NCBI GenBank assembly: GCA_030737835.1
Contig: JAUJYN010000016.1
Span: forward strand, 2,209,001-2,273,000
DNA from: Acorus gramineus
Taxonomy: Eukaryota; Streptophyta; Magnoliopsida; Acorales; Acoraceae
Length of the DNA: 64,000 bases
Reading direction: 5' to 3'
Positions 9,938 to 19,320 of this stretch are shown here, piece by piece. Within the stretch, counting starts at the first letter, position 1, and each line of letters opens with the position of its first letter. The translations under genes and the position numbers were made by a program. The notes beneath the pieces are model-generated. The model saw only the letters and a program-made list of their open reading frames with translations, was not told the origin of the DNA and ran no database searches.

Positions 9938-12257
9938 AAGTTGGTGATATCCAACGCATGCTTAAGTTATACCTTGTATGCTTATATGATTAATGGCCTT
10001 GTATGCATGTTTAAGTGGGCCATACCTTGTATGCATGTTTAAGTGGGCAATACATTGTATGCATGTTGTATGATTTGTTGTTTATGATGTAAATCCATGT
10101 TAGGGGATACCCTTATAGTCAATTATTAGATGATCGTGCATATGGTTCATGCACATAGCTATGATATGATTCTCCTATTATATATATGCACATGTTAAAA
10201 CTAATTAGGCCTATCTGAAATAGGCGTGGGTACGACCCGCTGTCGGGATGGACCTCATTAGTTAGTGCGCGAGCGATATAATCGCCCCTACATCCGTGTG
10301 ATGCACTTGAATGGAATTCAGGAGAATTCATTTGTTGTATCGGTTTTGTTAAACCGATAGCTATGCCATTAAGTTAGGCCTACCCGTGCTAGGCGCGTAT
10401 ATGAACCGCATGTTGGCTTATATGCCTTGGGCTTATTTCTGCGTGAGAGCAGAGGTAACCCCTGGCGTCTGAGCGATGCACTCGTGTGGGAGTCCAAGAG
10501 TATTCGTTATCATCGATATATGATTATCGAGCGTAATTGACTTTCCCATAGGATTCGCTTTGCGAACGTGGGGTGCTTCCTCCTGACATCGTCGTGCGTC
10601 AAACACCCTAGCGTCGAAGCTGTCCTGTTTGGGTGCAGCCACTTGTAGGTGCTACTGATGCATATTGCGGTACGCATCTGGCTGATGTACCGATCGTGGA
10701 AGGCCGACAAGTAGAGGCTACGCAGGAGAGGGCTACCAGATGATTTTGTGAGTGTGAAATTGTTCTCCCCTTCTTCGGATCCGTGTTGAAGCTACCCGAC
10801 GTTAAAGTTGTCCTTACAGAGGGCTTCCACCTCTAGGTACTACCGATGCGTTCGGCAGATGTACTGATCATGGGAGTATACCAGGTAGAGGCTACTCGGG
10901 AGAGGGCTACCGGATGACGAAGGGTGTAGAACAAAAGGGTTTCTTCCAACAGTCCTGTGTCACCCTTAGGGGTGAGGGTGAGGATGAGGTGGTCATGTCA
11001 CCGCGTGACCCATTCATTTTTGTCTGTCCCAATAGTTGTTGAGTTCGGTTGCGTACCGATGTTCAAGGACATCGTTGGGCAGTTATCTCGATGTAGATGA
11101 TCCAGTAGTGTTGTGTAGACCAGTAATTTCGTGTCTCTTTGACCAACGGTATGGTCCCCCCCCCCCAAAAGTCCCAAGAGTCTCCCTCCGGGAGTGAGGG
11201 TGAGGGTGAAATTGGTCGCGCCGCCGCGTGACCTTGTTATCCATTGGGTTTCCACCTAGGCCTGTCAACGGGTCGGGTCCGGGTCGGGTCGGGGTGGACC
11301 CGGACCCGACCCGTGACAGGACCCGGCGGGTCCGGGTCCAACCCAAGACCCGGCGGGTCCGGGGAAATGTGGACCCGGACCCGGACCCGGACCCGTCGGA
11401 CCCGGGTCGGGTCCGGGTCCGACCCGACCCGGATGGTTGGGTAAAAAAAAAAAAAGCTCATGTATTTGTTTGCCTTATCATTCTATTTGAAATTTTTTGT
11501 AATAAAACATTATTGTTAATGAGACTATGTTTGAATATAATTTTATACAATTCAAAAGAAGTAAATGAATTATTAAACAACATCCAAAACAATAATCACT
11601 AACATAAAAAAACATATTAACCTAAATAATAAACATAACTAACCTAAACAACATTCAAAACAATATTAACCTAAACAACATTCAAAACAATAAACACTAA
11701 CATATTAACCTACATAATAAACATAAATCATGCAACAAACTAATTAATCATACAAATTAAAAAGCTAATAAGTTAATTCTCCAAAACAAATCGATTTATA
11801 GGCTTGTTATGATTATGATTTATGAACTTGTAGATACAAAAATAAGTTAAATAAGAAATAAAATTATGTATCAACTAATACTAATGGTCTTATAATATAT
11901 GAGCATATATTAAAAAAACAGTCGGGTCCAACGGGTCGGGGCGGGGTGGACCCGGACCCGACCCGTTTGTTTGTTCGGGTCCGCCGGGTCGGGTCCAACT
12001 CGGGTCGGGTCCAAATCGGGTCGGGTATATTACACGTGTAATCGGGTCCGGGTCGGGTCGGGTCCGGGTCTGGACCCGACCCGTTGACAGGCCTAGTTTC
12101 CACCCATGTTTTCCTTGAAAGGAAATTGCCTTAACATTGAACTGTTGTAATGATAATTGGTTTCCAGCCACTCACTAAGCTTGTAGCTCACCCCTCGCAT
12201 ACTGTCTCTTTTTCAGGGGCAGTGTTGGGCGTGGAGCTGGAGCTTTCCGGTGGCGTG
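9938..12257 (+). mobile_element. Family B LTR fragment B2, truncated at both ends
   Basis: It aligns by eye with 20380-21580 (GTTGGTG..ACCCAACGCATG, GCCTATCTGAAATAGGCG, GCTTATTTCTGCGTGAGAGC) and with 6540-6840 (GCTGGAGCTT after the acceptor CTTTTTCAG at 12216). Compared with B1 it lacks the 3' ~380 bp, and no target duplication is visible. Pol sequence of element C breaks off on both sides, so insertion was accompanied or followed by deletion. The fragment includes the inverted-repeat element at 11257-12095. Both edges are approximate. Confidence 0.7.
11257..12095. mobile_element. 839-bp inverted-repeat element with GGGTC-rich arms
   Basis: The ends are inverted copies, TAGGCCTGTCAACGGGTCGG at 11257 and its complement ending at 12095. 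It is flanked by the 9-bp direct repeat GTTTCCACC (11248-11256 and 12096-12104). Copy B1 carries the empty site (TTTTCTACCCATG near 6678), which confirms an insertion. About 185 bp at each end are degenerate GGGTC/GGGTCCGGGTC repeats of opposite polarity. The middle (about 11440-11920) is AT-rich and non-coding. A 9-bp duplication fits Mutator-like elements, while the TAGGCCTGTCAA terminus also resembles hAT-type MITEs. The superfamily is therefore left open. Confidence 0.8.
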
Positions 12258-12811
12258 GTCCAATCTAATCAGGGTTGGCTTCTATACCTCGATGCGTGGT
12301 CGAGAACCCGAGGAATTTTCCCGATTCTACCCCGAAGGAGCACTTAGCCACGTTAAGTTTCATGCGGTAGTTCCGGAGAATTTCGAAAGTTGCTCTGAGA
12401 TGCTTGAGAGTGTCGCCCCGTTTGTCACTTCTTACCAACATGTCATCTATATAAACTTCCACAGTCTTGCCAATCTGTCGCTCAAACATCTTGGTGATGA
12501 GCCTCTGATATGTTGCCCCCGCGTTTTTTAGCCTGAAGGGCATGACATTGTAACAGTAGGTGCCCATTGGGGTAATAAATGCCGTTTTTTCGACATCATG
12601 TTCATACATCGGAATTTGATGATATCTCGAATATGCGTCCATGAAGCTCATCAACTCGTTTCCTGAGGAGGCATCTACTAACTTTTCTATTTTTGGCAGG
12701 GGAAGCTGTCCTTCGGACAAGAGCTATTCAGATCAGTGAAGTCGACGCACACTCACCACTTGTCATTCTTCTTGGGTACTACCACCGTGTTGGCTAGCCA
12801 GTCAGGATACT
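12258..12811 (-). pseudogene. Element C reverse transcriptase, palm region
   Basis: From 12811 the minus strand reads YPDWLANTVVVPKKNDKW (with a stop soon after). From 12720 it is open with FMDAYSRYHQIPMYEHDVEKTAFITP, YNVMPFRLKNAGATYQRL and the catalytic YIDDMLV motif, then KCSFGVESGKFLGF and RGIEANPD at the break with B2. This is the RT palm of a Ty3/Gypsy element. The upstream half is displaced to 15864 and beyond by the solo LTR A3. Confidence 0.85.
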
Positions 12812-13073
12812 TGTTATATATGTGTCACTTTTTGGCCTATTGGCAATCATTGGAGCATTTTTAGCAGTTTTAAAATTTTCAGGGTTTTTCGATCGGAACC
12901 GCATAATTTTGGACTGTTAGCTATTGTCCGAGTTAGAGGACCCCGATTGAAAATCTAACTGCATATTATGTGTCCTGGTGCCATTTTAAGCCACTCGTGA
13001 AAATTTCGTCGAATTCTGGCATCGTTTGCAAAAATTTCACAGTTCCGGGGCGTATCCGGGTTTTTAAGTCGCG

Positions 13074-13087
13074 CTCTATATAAAAGG
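13074..13087 (+). promoter_or_regulatory. TATA box of LTR A3
   Basis: CTCTATATAAAAGG is followed by ACTATTCATCATC and a CT-rich tract, as expected for a plant promoter and 5' leader. Copy A4 has CTCTATATAAATG at the equivalent place (about 62047); copy A2 has a diverged form. Confidence 0.65.
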
Positions 13088-14373
13088 AATCAAAAATATC
13101 TTTTTACTATTCATCATCTTCCCGACTTGCTCTCTCTCTCTCCTCTCCTCCGTTTTTCTTCCGTTTGAGCCCCCTACACCCCTCAAAACCAAAAACCCAA
13201 AGCACGGGAAGTGTAGATCGGGTCCCGATCTACGCTCCGGTGTCTTCAAATCCGAATTCCGACGATCCTAGCCTCCCCGACCTCCCCTTTTCGTCCTCTG
13301 ATTTGGCCCATTCCGAGGGACAAGCTAGATCGGGGCGTGAGAAGGCTTTTGGGAAGGGTTTCGGCGCGTGGAGATCCACCGGACGCCTCTTCCTCCCCTC
13401 GGTAAGCCTCCTTTCCCTCTTTTTTCTTGTCTAGATGATTGCTAGGGGGGGGGTTTTGTGTTTGGGAGGTGGTCGGTGGCAGTGGGGGTCGTCGGAGGGT
13501 GATCGGAGGTGGTTGGAGGTGGTCGGCGGCAGTGGGAGGGGTGGTTGGAGGTGCTCGGCAGGCTGGGGCACTGTCCCGGGCAGCAGGCAGCAGCGGCAGC
13601 GGCCAGGCAGCGCGCAGGCCGGGCGCGCGCGGGCATGCACACGTGCGTGCGCGGGTGTGCGTGCACGCGGCGTGTGCGTGGGTGTGCGCGGGTCTGGTGC
13701 GCGGGGATGGTCGTGCTGGGCGCGCTGGATGGGCTGGCAGCGCTGATTCATGGGCTGGGGGCCTCAGGCAGCACAGGCAACGAGCACAGGAGCCGGCTGG
13801 GCGTGCGCGCGTGCGTACGCGCGAGCGTGCGCGCGGGCGTGCGCTCGGGGGAGCTGGTCGCGGCGGTGCGAGGCGTGCGAGCTGCTCGGGTGGTGCTGTG
13901 CGTGGGTCTGTTCGTGCAGCTGTGCGCGAGGGACTGATGGCGAGCTGGTCTGGACGCGCGAGGTGCTGGCCGAGGTGCTGGGGCGCGCACGGAGGAGGCG
14001 CGGGGCGAGGAGCTGTGCGCGAGGCGTGCGCGGGGGCGCGGCAAGGCATGGGTGGTGTGCGCGGGCGCGAGGTGGTGTGCGCGGGGGCGAGGCGCCGCGC
14101 GCGGGGGCGTGCGGGGTGCTCGCGGGCCAGCGCACGGCGTGCGGGGCGCGTGCGGGCTGCCGCGGCTGGGCTCGGTGGACGCGCGGTGCCCCGGGCGGTC
14201 CGCGGAGTGCGCGGGCTGAGGCGCGGCGGTGCGCCCGGGCGGTCGGGTGGCCGTGCGGGTGGTGGCCGGCCGTGCGGGTGGTTGCCGGGGGGTGTTGGGT
14301 GTCTATTTGTGTGTGTTATGTATTTTTGGGTCATTGTGGATTTATTCTAACCAGTTAATACCTTGTCTTGCAG

Positions 14374-14409
14374 ATCTCGACGGACGGTCGCGCGTCGACC
14401 CGATTCCCG
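14374..14409 (+). other. 36-nt mini-exon-like segment, LTR A3
   Basis: It is flanked by CTTGTCTTGCAG and GGTGAGTGGG. The implied upstream intron is 13402-14373 (972 nt) and contains the whole GC-rich block. The implied downstream intron runs to 15476. Confidence 0.45.
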
Positions 14410-15172
14410 GTGAGTGGGACAACCCAACCCAGCGTGGGAGGCGCTACATGCTTTGGGCGTGTACCGTCCTCCCCTGGGGCTTATAGTGAATATTAACTGC
14501 TTGATGTAATCCATGTATGCATGATGTGTGTGTAGAATTGCATGCCACCCTAGATTGTGTGATAGGGACTTGCACCCTTAGGATTGTGCATGAGCCATGC
14601 ATCCTGCCTCCTCGCTATCATGCTAGGAAAGCCCGACCTTTACATGCGTCCTATTAGTTTGATTTGTTTATTCAAATACTAGCATAAATAAGGATTGCAT
14701 GTTTTAGTCAATATTATAGGGAGGGGCCTTGCGAGGTCAACATTGAGACCCGGGTCAGGGTACTCCGTGTTCCTTGTGTGGTTGTCGGGACGTCCTGTAT
14801 CGGGACCTCACGTTGCCCTCCCCAGGATACTTTCCCGATAATATTGCACCCCTGTATTATGATTAATAAATGCATGTTCCCCGCATCCTGGTTATGCGCG
14901 CTGGTGGAATTCTGAGGAATTCGAGACATTAGAGTCGTAGAGATGTGCTGTCAGCGGATCCGAGTGGATCATATGCGATGGATAGGCTGTTCTGTTCCCC
15001 TCGTCGGATCCGTGTAGAGACTACCTCGGCGTTAGACAGGTTGTCCCGTGCAGGGGCTCCCACTAGTAGGCGCCTCCTGACTTGGAAGGACTGCGCTGAA
15101 CATGGGAGTGGCCAAACAACCGCGGAGTGAGGAGAGACTATCGGTGGACCAAGGGTAACCAACAGCCTAGTC

Positions 15173-15360
15173 AGTCCCAAAAGCCTAGGTCACCTGTTGA
15201 GAGGTGAGGGTGAGGGTATGGTGGGCCGGCGATGCGACGACCCACAGGATTATGAATGGATGTTTATCAACCCGCTAAGTCCCAACATCCTAGGTCACCT
15301 GTTGAGGGTGAGGGTGAGGGTGAGGGTATGGGGTTCGGCGATGAACGAACCCCCGGATGG
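15173..15360 (+). repeat. Two tandem TCCCAA/GTGAGGG modules in A3
   Basis: Units start at 15173 and 15278, the same spacing as in copy A2. Each holds AGTCCCAA, a CCTAGGTCACCTGTTGAG word, (GTGAGG)n and a GGGCCGGCGATG- or GGTTCGGCGATG-like tail. Confidence 0.7.
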
Positions 15361-15863
15361 TGATATTATGCCACTTGTGGCTTATGAATTGATTAAATAT
15401 GGTTAATATGAACTGTATGCATGGGTTGTGCTATTCACTGAGCGTGTGGCTCACCCCTCGCATATTATCTTTTCAGTGATCTCTGAGGGAGGAGCTTCCC
15501 GAGCGACTACACCGGCAGAGGGCAGCGCCGCGTCCCACGAGTTTTGAGGCCATCAGCACCCTTCTTTCTGTTGTATGTATATGTTCTGTGCTTGGGCACT
15601 TAGTTGGATTATATTTGGATTTTGTTGTGTATATTTATGACATGTTGGCTCTCACGGGACTTTTGATTATGTATCGAGTCTGTAGTGTATTTTGACTACA
15701 GACTCAGTCTTTTAGCTTCCGCACTCGGTGTATATATTATGTCAGCCCTGCTTTTATCTGGGTGTCATTTTAGTGATTGTTTGTGGTTTATTATTGATTT
15801 CTTATCACTGATATCATATATACACTTGCCGCGTCCCGGGGACGGCCGCCCTGGGGCGTGACA

Positions 15864-17360
15864 ATACTGGACTTCCCAAATGAACCCAACAACGAGGAGC
15901 TTCTCTACCACTTCTTTGATGGCTTCGGCGTGAGTTGGAGCTACTCGCCTCTGATGTTGCTTGACGGGTCGCACCGTAGGGGAGATACACAGTCGGTGGC
16001 AAATTATACTTGGATCGATGCCGGGCGTTTTTTACGGCTTCCACGCAAACACATCCACGTATTCATGGAGCAACTTGATCAAATTTGCTCTTTCGATCTG
16101 GTCCAGCGCGGTGCTGATAAGAAAGTACTTTTCTAGTTCGAGCATGTCAAGGAGGATCTTCTCCAGGTCTTCCACTACCCGCTGGGCTGGACCGAGTTTG
16201 GCCTCAATGGCTTTCACCCGGTCCTTCAGTAATTGCTATCTTTTGGAATGTATGCCATCTACGCTCCCGAGCGGCTCTTCGGCCTTAGCCTTACCAGAGG
16301 TAGCGATGGCATGGCACCTCCTCACTATGGACTGATCGCCTCGTATCTCCATGATTCCACGCGGGGTCGGGAAGCGCAACTTCTGATGGTATGTTGATAG
16401 TATGGCTTTCATTGCCCCCAGCCAGGTGCGGCCCATGATGGCATTGTAGGGGGATGGGAGGTCCATGACGGTGAATTCGGTAAGGACGGTTTCTTCGCCT
16501 GCCCGCACAGGCAAAGTTATCTGTCCTGCCAGAACTGTCTGGCTCCCATTGAACGCGATCACAGGGTCCTGCATTGGCTCGAGGTTAGAGGGCTTCAGGT
16601 CCATCTTGAGATAAGGCTGCATGAATAGGATGTCAGCCGAGCTTCCTGTGTCGACCAATATTCGTTTAATATCGTAGTTCGCAATTCGCAAGGTGATGAC
16701 CAGAGCTTCACTGTGAGGTGTGGACCCGTCGGATAAATCGTTGTCGGAGAAGGATATGAGCCTAGGGTCCTCCACCTTTGGCCTTTTGGGGATGAGTCGG
16801 GCTTCCTGGTTGATCTGCAAGACCTCCATATGATCCGCACTCCTTTTCACAGCCCGTTGGACTGACTTAGGGTTTCTCAAGACAGGTAGTCCTCCGCAGA
16901 TCATGTCTATAACTCTGGCTGCGTGTGAAGGGGCAACGGTGACCACGTGCTTTTCAGGCCTCCTTTCCTCCTGAGCGTTTATAAATTCTCTAAGCTTTCT
17001 ATTTTGGACCAACGTCTCCATGAATCCTTTGAGTGTTCGACAGCTTTCCGCCTGATGCCCATAGTCTCTGTGATAGTCACACTTGAGACCCTTATCCCGA
17101 GTGGCAGGATCGCTCTTCATCGGGGGTGCCCATTGGAAGAATGGGGCGTTTTTTATCCTTTCCAGGATTTGAACAAGAGGCAAGGTGAACTTGGTGTATG
17201 AGCGCTCTCTGACTTTGTTGGTCGTCGGGTTGCCCTTGATGTTGGCTCGCAGTCTCCGTCCCTTGTCTTCCTTTGTCGGGGGGGTTCTTGGAGACTGCCG
17301 CGACTGCTTGTGGTCAGGAAGGGACGGCCTCGTCTTCAACCTTCGCGTATTTCTCTGCAC
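15864..17360 (-). pseudogene. Element C gag C-terminus, protease and RT N-terminus
   Basis: The minus-strand frame from 17360 to 16236 is open for 374 codons. It includes a zinc-knuckle-like CDYHRDYGHQAESC and an aspartic protease with ILVDTGSSADILF and NAIMGRTWL. The linker DMLELEKYFLISTALDQIER and DVFAWKP (16217-16032) leads into RT (VVEKLLVVGFIWEVQY), which stops at the A3 insertion at 15863. The protease would cleave the Gag-Pol polyprotein in an intact element. The catalytic DTG is kept although flanking frames are broken. Confidence 0.85.
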
Positions 17361-18522
17361 GGCACATCAACTCGTTTAGCGATTCTGGGACCTTCTTCAC
17401 CAGAGAGTTTCTCAGTTTGTGCTTTGGCGGTAAACCGTTCCTGAATGCCATGATGGCCGCGTTCGGATCGCATCGGTCGACTTCGAACGTGAGGAGGAGG
17501 AAGCGGTCCACATAACACCGAATAGATTCTCTAGGTTGCATGTGAACCTTCATGAGGTCGCCAAGATCCTTCCTCTATTTTCTGCTGCATATGAAGTGCT
17601 CGGCGAAAAGGGTACCGAGTTCTTCAAAACATCAAATTGATCCTCCGAGAAGCTGGTGGAACCAGCTGAGTGCTGCTCCTTCCAGGCTTGAAGGAAACAT
17701 CCTGCACATGAGCTCGTCATATTGTTCGTACAAGGCCATTGCATGCTGGAAACCTAACACATGATCAAATGGGTCAGTGGTCCCATTGTATAATCAAAAC
17801 TTGGGTTGGACAAACTTCTTGGGTGGGGTGCTGTGCAAGACATGCTGCACGAAAGGGGACTCGAATCCCCTCAGCGCTCTAGAAACGAACTCTCTCTCTC
17901 GAGTGTTCGTCACTTCACTCCTATAGGTTCGCTTTGTCCATTCAGGACGGTCCTCCTCGTAATCGTGGTCCGAAGTCGAGTATTTACTGGGACTTCGGAG
18001 CCATCCTCGTCGTGCCTGATAATGAGAAGTGGCATGCTTGTCCCGTTGTTCCCAATGCAGGGAGTAGTCACGACGCTTCTTTTTTTTGTGCCTGGCCCGA
18101 TTCTCCGCGGCGAGAAAGTCTTGTGGTTTTGATTCGTCCTCCTGTTGCTTGTGACCTCCGTCGAAGGAGTACATCGATTCATGGCTCCTCCCGTTGGCTT
18201 GCCGGCTTTGGTGATCGCGATCTCGTGATTCGACTCCCGCCCTCATCGGGTTTTGCTGGTTTTGTGCTGCAGGGGGAGGTGGTGGTGGCGTGACCTCCTT
18301 CCGCTTCAAGAATTCTTCCATCAGGCTCTCCAGATGGTGGTATCATTGATTCATCACTTTGAGCTCCTTAACGAAGTCACGGTCCACCTTCGGGGTCAAG
18401 TTTCGTGAAGTGGATCCGTCAATTGTCTCCTTGCCCTTCGGCGGGGGTGGGTCGTTGGGTGTCACGCACTCTCCTTCTCCACCTTGCTCATGAACCGTCG
18501 ATTGAGTCCTTGTCAACACCAT
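17314..18522 (-). pseudogene. Element C gag
   Basis: A start ATG is visible at 18522 (MVLTRTQSTVH), 41 nt after the PBS. A proline run (VTPPPPPP) and a charged, Arg-rich segment (18300-17900) follow. Then come PKKFVQPKF, a stop, YNGTTDPFDHVLGFQHAMALY and LSWFHQLL, the start of the conserved retrotransposon gag domain. It continues in another frame as RESIRCYVDRFL, NAAIMAFRNGL and SLNELMCRAEKYAK. At least three stops or shifts separate the pieces. It would form the virus-like particle in an intact element. Confidence 0.8.
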
Positions 18523-18559
18523 CTTCTTAGGTCAAAGTTTAGGACGGCTTTTTGCTCAT

Positions 18560-18580
18560 GTCCCACAGACAGTGCCAATT
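18560..18580 (-). other. Element C primer-binding site
   Basis: Directly after the LTR end the minus strand reads AATTGGCACTGTCTGTGGGAC. This closely resembles the ATTGGCGCCGTCTGTGGGA primer site common in Tat-lineage Gypsy elements, with two substitutions. Confidence 0.75.
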
Positions 18581-19320
18581 TGTCGGGGATGGAATTCGCT
18601 TCTCCCTTCTTGGGCCGGATCTACGCTGGTCTGGGCTTTGGATGTAGATCCGAGATGGCGTGGGCTGGTTCTTCTTTTCGCATCAGTTCATCACCGCTTG
18701 CAGCCTCCTTGATTGTCTGGATCCTCCTTCCTTCCCCAGCGACTTTGGGTACCTGAAACTCACACCAGTGCGGTGCCGGCTAACGCCTCTCCGACGCTCA
18801 AGTTAGTAATCTCTCCCGCTCGGAAAGAAGAAGAGGAACTTAGAGTCATTTCGTCTTAGTAGGAGAGAGAGTCAGTGTTTGCATACCTTCAGAAGGAGGG
18901 GAAGTCTCCCCTTTTATACTCCATAAGGGCGTGCCGAGCTTGGCCTTGCAGGGTGATCATATGACGATATGGAATCTCCACGTGGCCTCAGGATCCTTGG
19001 ACATGTGGCTCATAGGGATCACCATCATACTATAACCGTTCTTCTGACGAACTGTCCTTTTCCAGTGTCAGGGAATATGCCCTTCGCTAACCGTTTTTCT
19101 GCAGAAGAGGGCCCTATGGCCGACCTGCCTTTTACTCGGGCACTGCCCTCTGGTCGGCTTAATCTTATGATCGGGTAATGTTTGACTAACAACGTATGGT
19201 TGCATTTCTAGGTCGAGCTTAATCATCTGCCCAACTTTCGAAGGAAAGCGGATTTATTTGAGCCGTTGGTGAAATTTCGGGCCCATGGGTTCTCCTTCCT
19301 CCGGCCCATTTTTACCAACA
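18581..19320 (-). repeat. Element C 5' LTR
   Basis: This 740-bp LTR on the minus strand starts TGTTGGTAAAAATGGGCC at 19320 and ends CCATCCCCGACA at 18581, next to the PBS. A TATA box reads GAGTATAAAAGG near 18921-18910, followed by a GAGCGTCGGAG word (near 18797) common in Tat-type LTRs. The partner 3' LTR is off the left edge. Confidence 0.8.

Larger units (their letters stand above)
12812..15863 (+). mobile_element. Family A solo LTR, copy A3
   Basis: A complete 3052-bp LTR runs TGTTATATATGTG...GGGGCGTGACA, flanked by the perfect 5-bp duplication ATACT (12807-12811 and 15864-15868). It splits the RT of element C exactly (EVQY|YPDWLAN), with no internal region, so it is a solo LTR. It has a TATA box (CTATATAAAAGG near 13076) followed by a CT-rich leader, a donor-like GGTAAGCC at 13401, the GC-rich block (about 13540-14290), the mini-exon-like segment (14374-14409), two TCCCAA/GTGAGGG modules (15173 to ~15360) and an acceptor ending at 15476. 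It has no coding gene; the long ORFs through the GC block are compositional. Confidence 0.95.
7187..19320 (-). mobile_element. Element C: degenerate Tat-type Ty3/Gypsy retrotransposon, host of four nested insertions
   Basis: Read on the minus strand, this is 5' LTR (19320-18581), PBS, gag, protease, RT, RNase H and integrase in the order typical of Ty3/Gypsy. It is interrupted by the solo LTR A3 (12812-15863), LTR fragment B2 (about 9938-12257) and the TRIM (8865-9386). Its coding end is cut at 7187 by LTR B1, so the 3' LTR lies off the left of the window. All frames contain stops or shifts, so it is non-autonomous and old. It sits in family-B sequence that resumes at 19321; GGGGC (19321-19325) would be its right target duplication. 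Confidence 0.85.

Noticed and set aside
3068-15863. A2 and A3 as the two LTRs of one full-length element
   Set aside because: Each has its own different perfect target duplication (ATTTT and ATACT), and the sequence between belongs to element C and family B.
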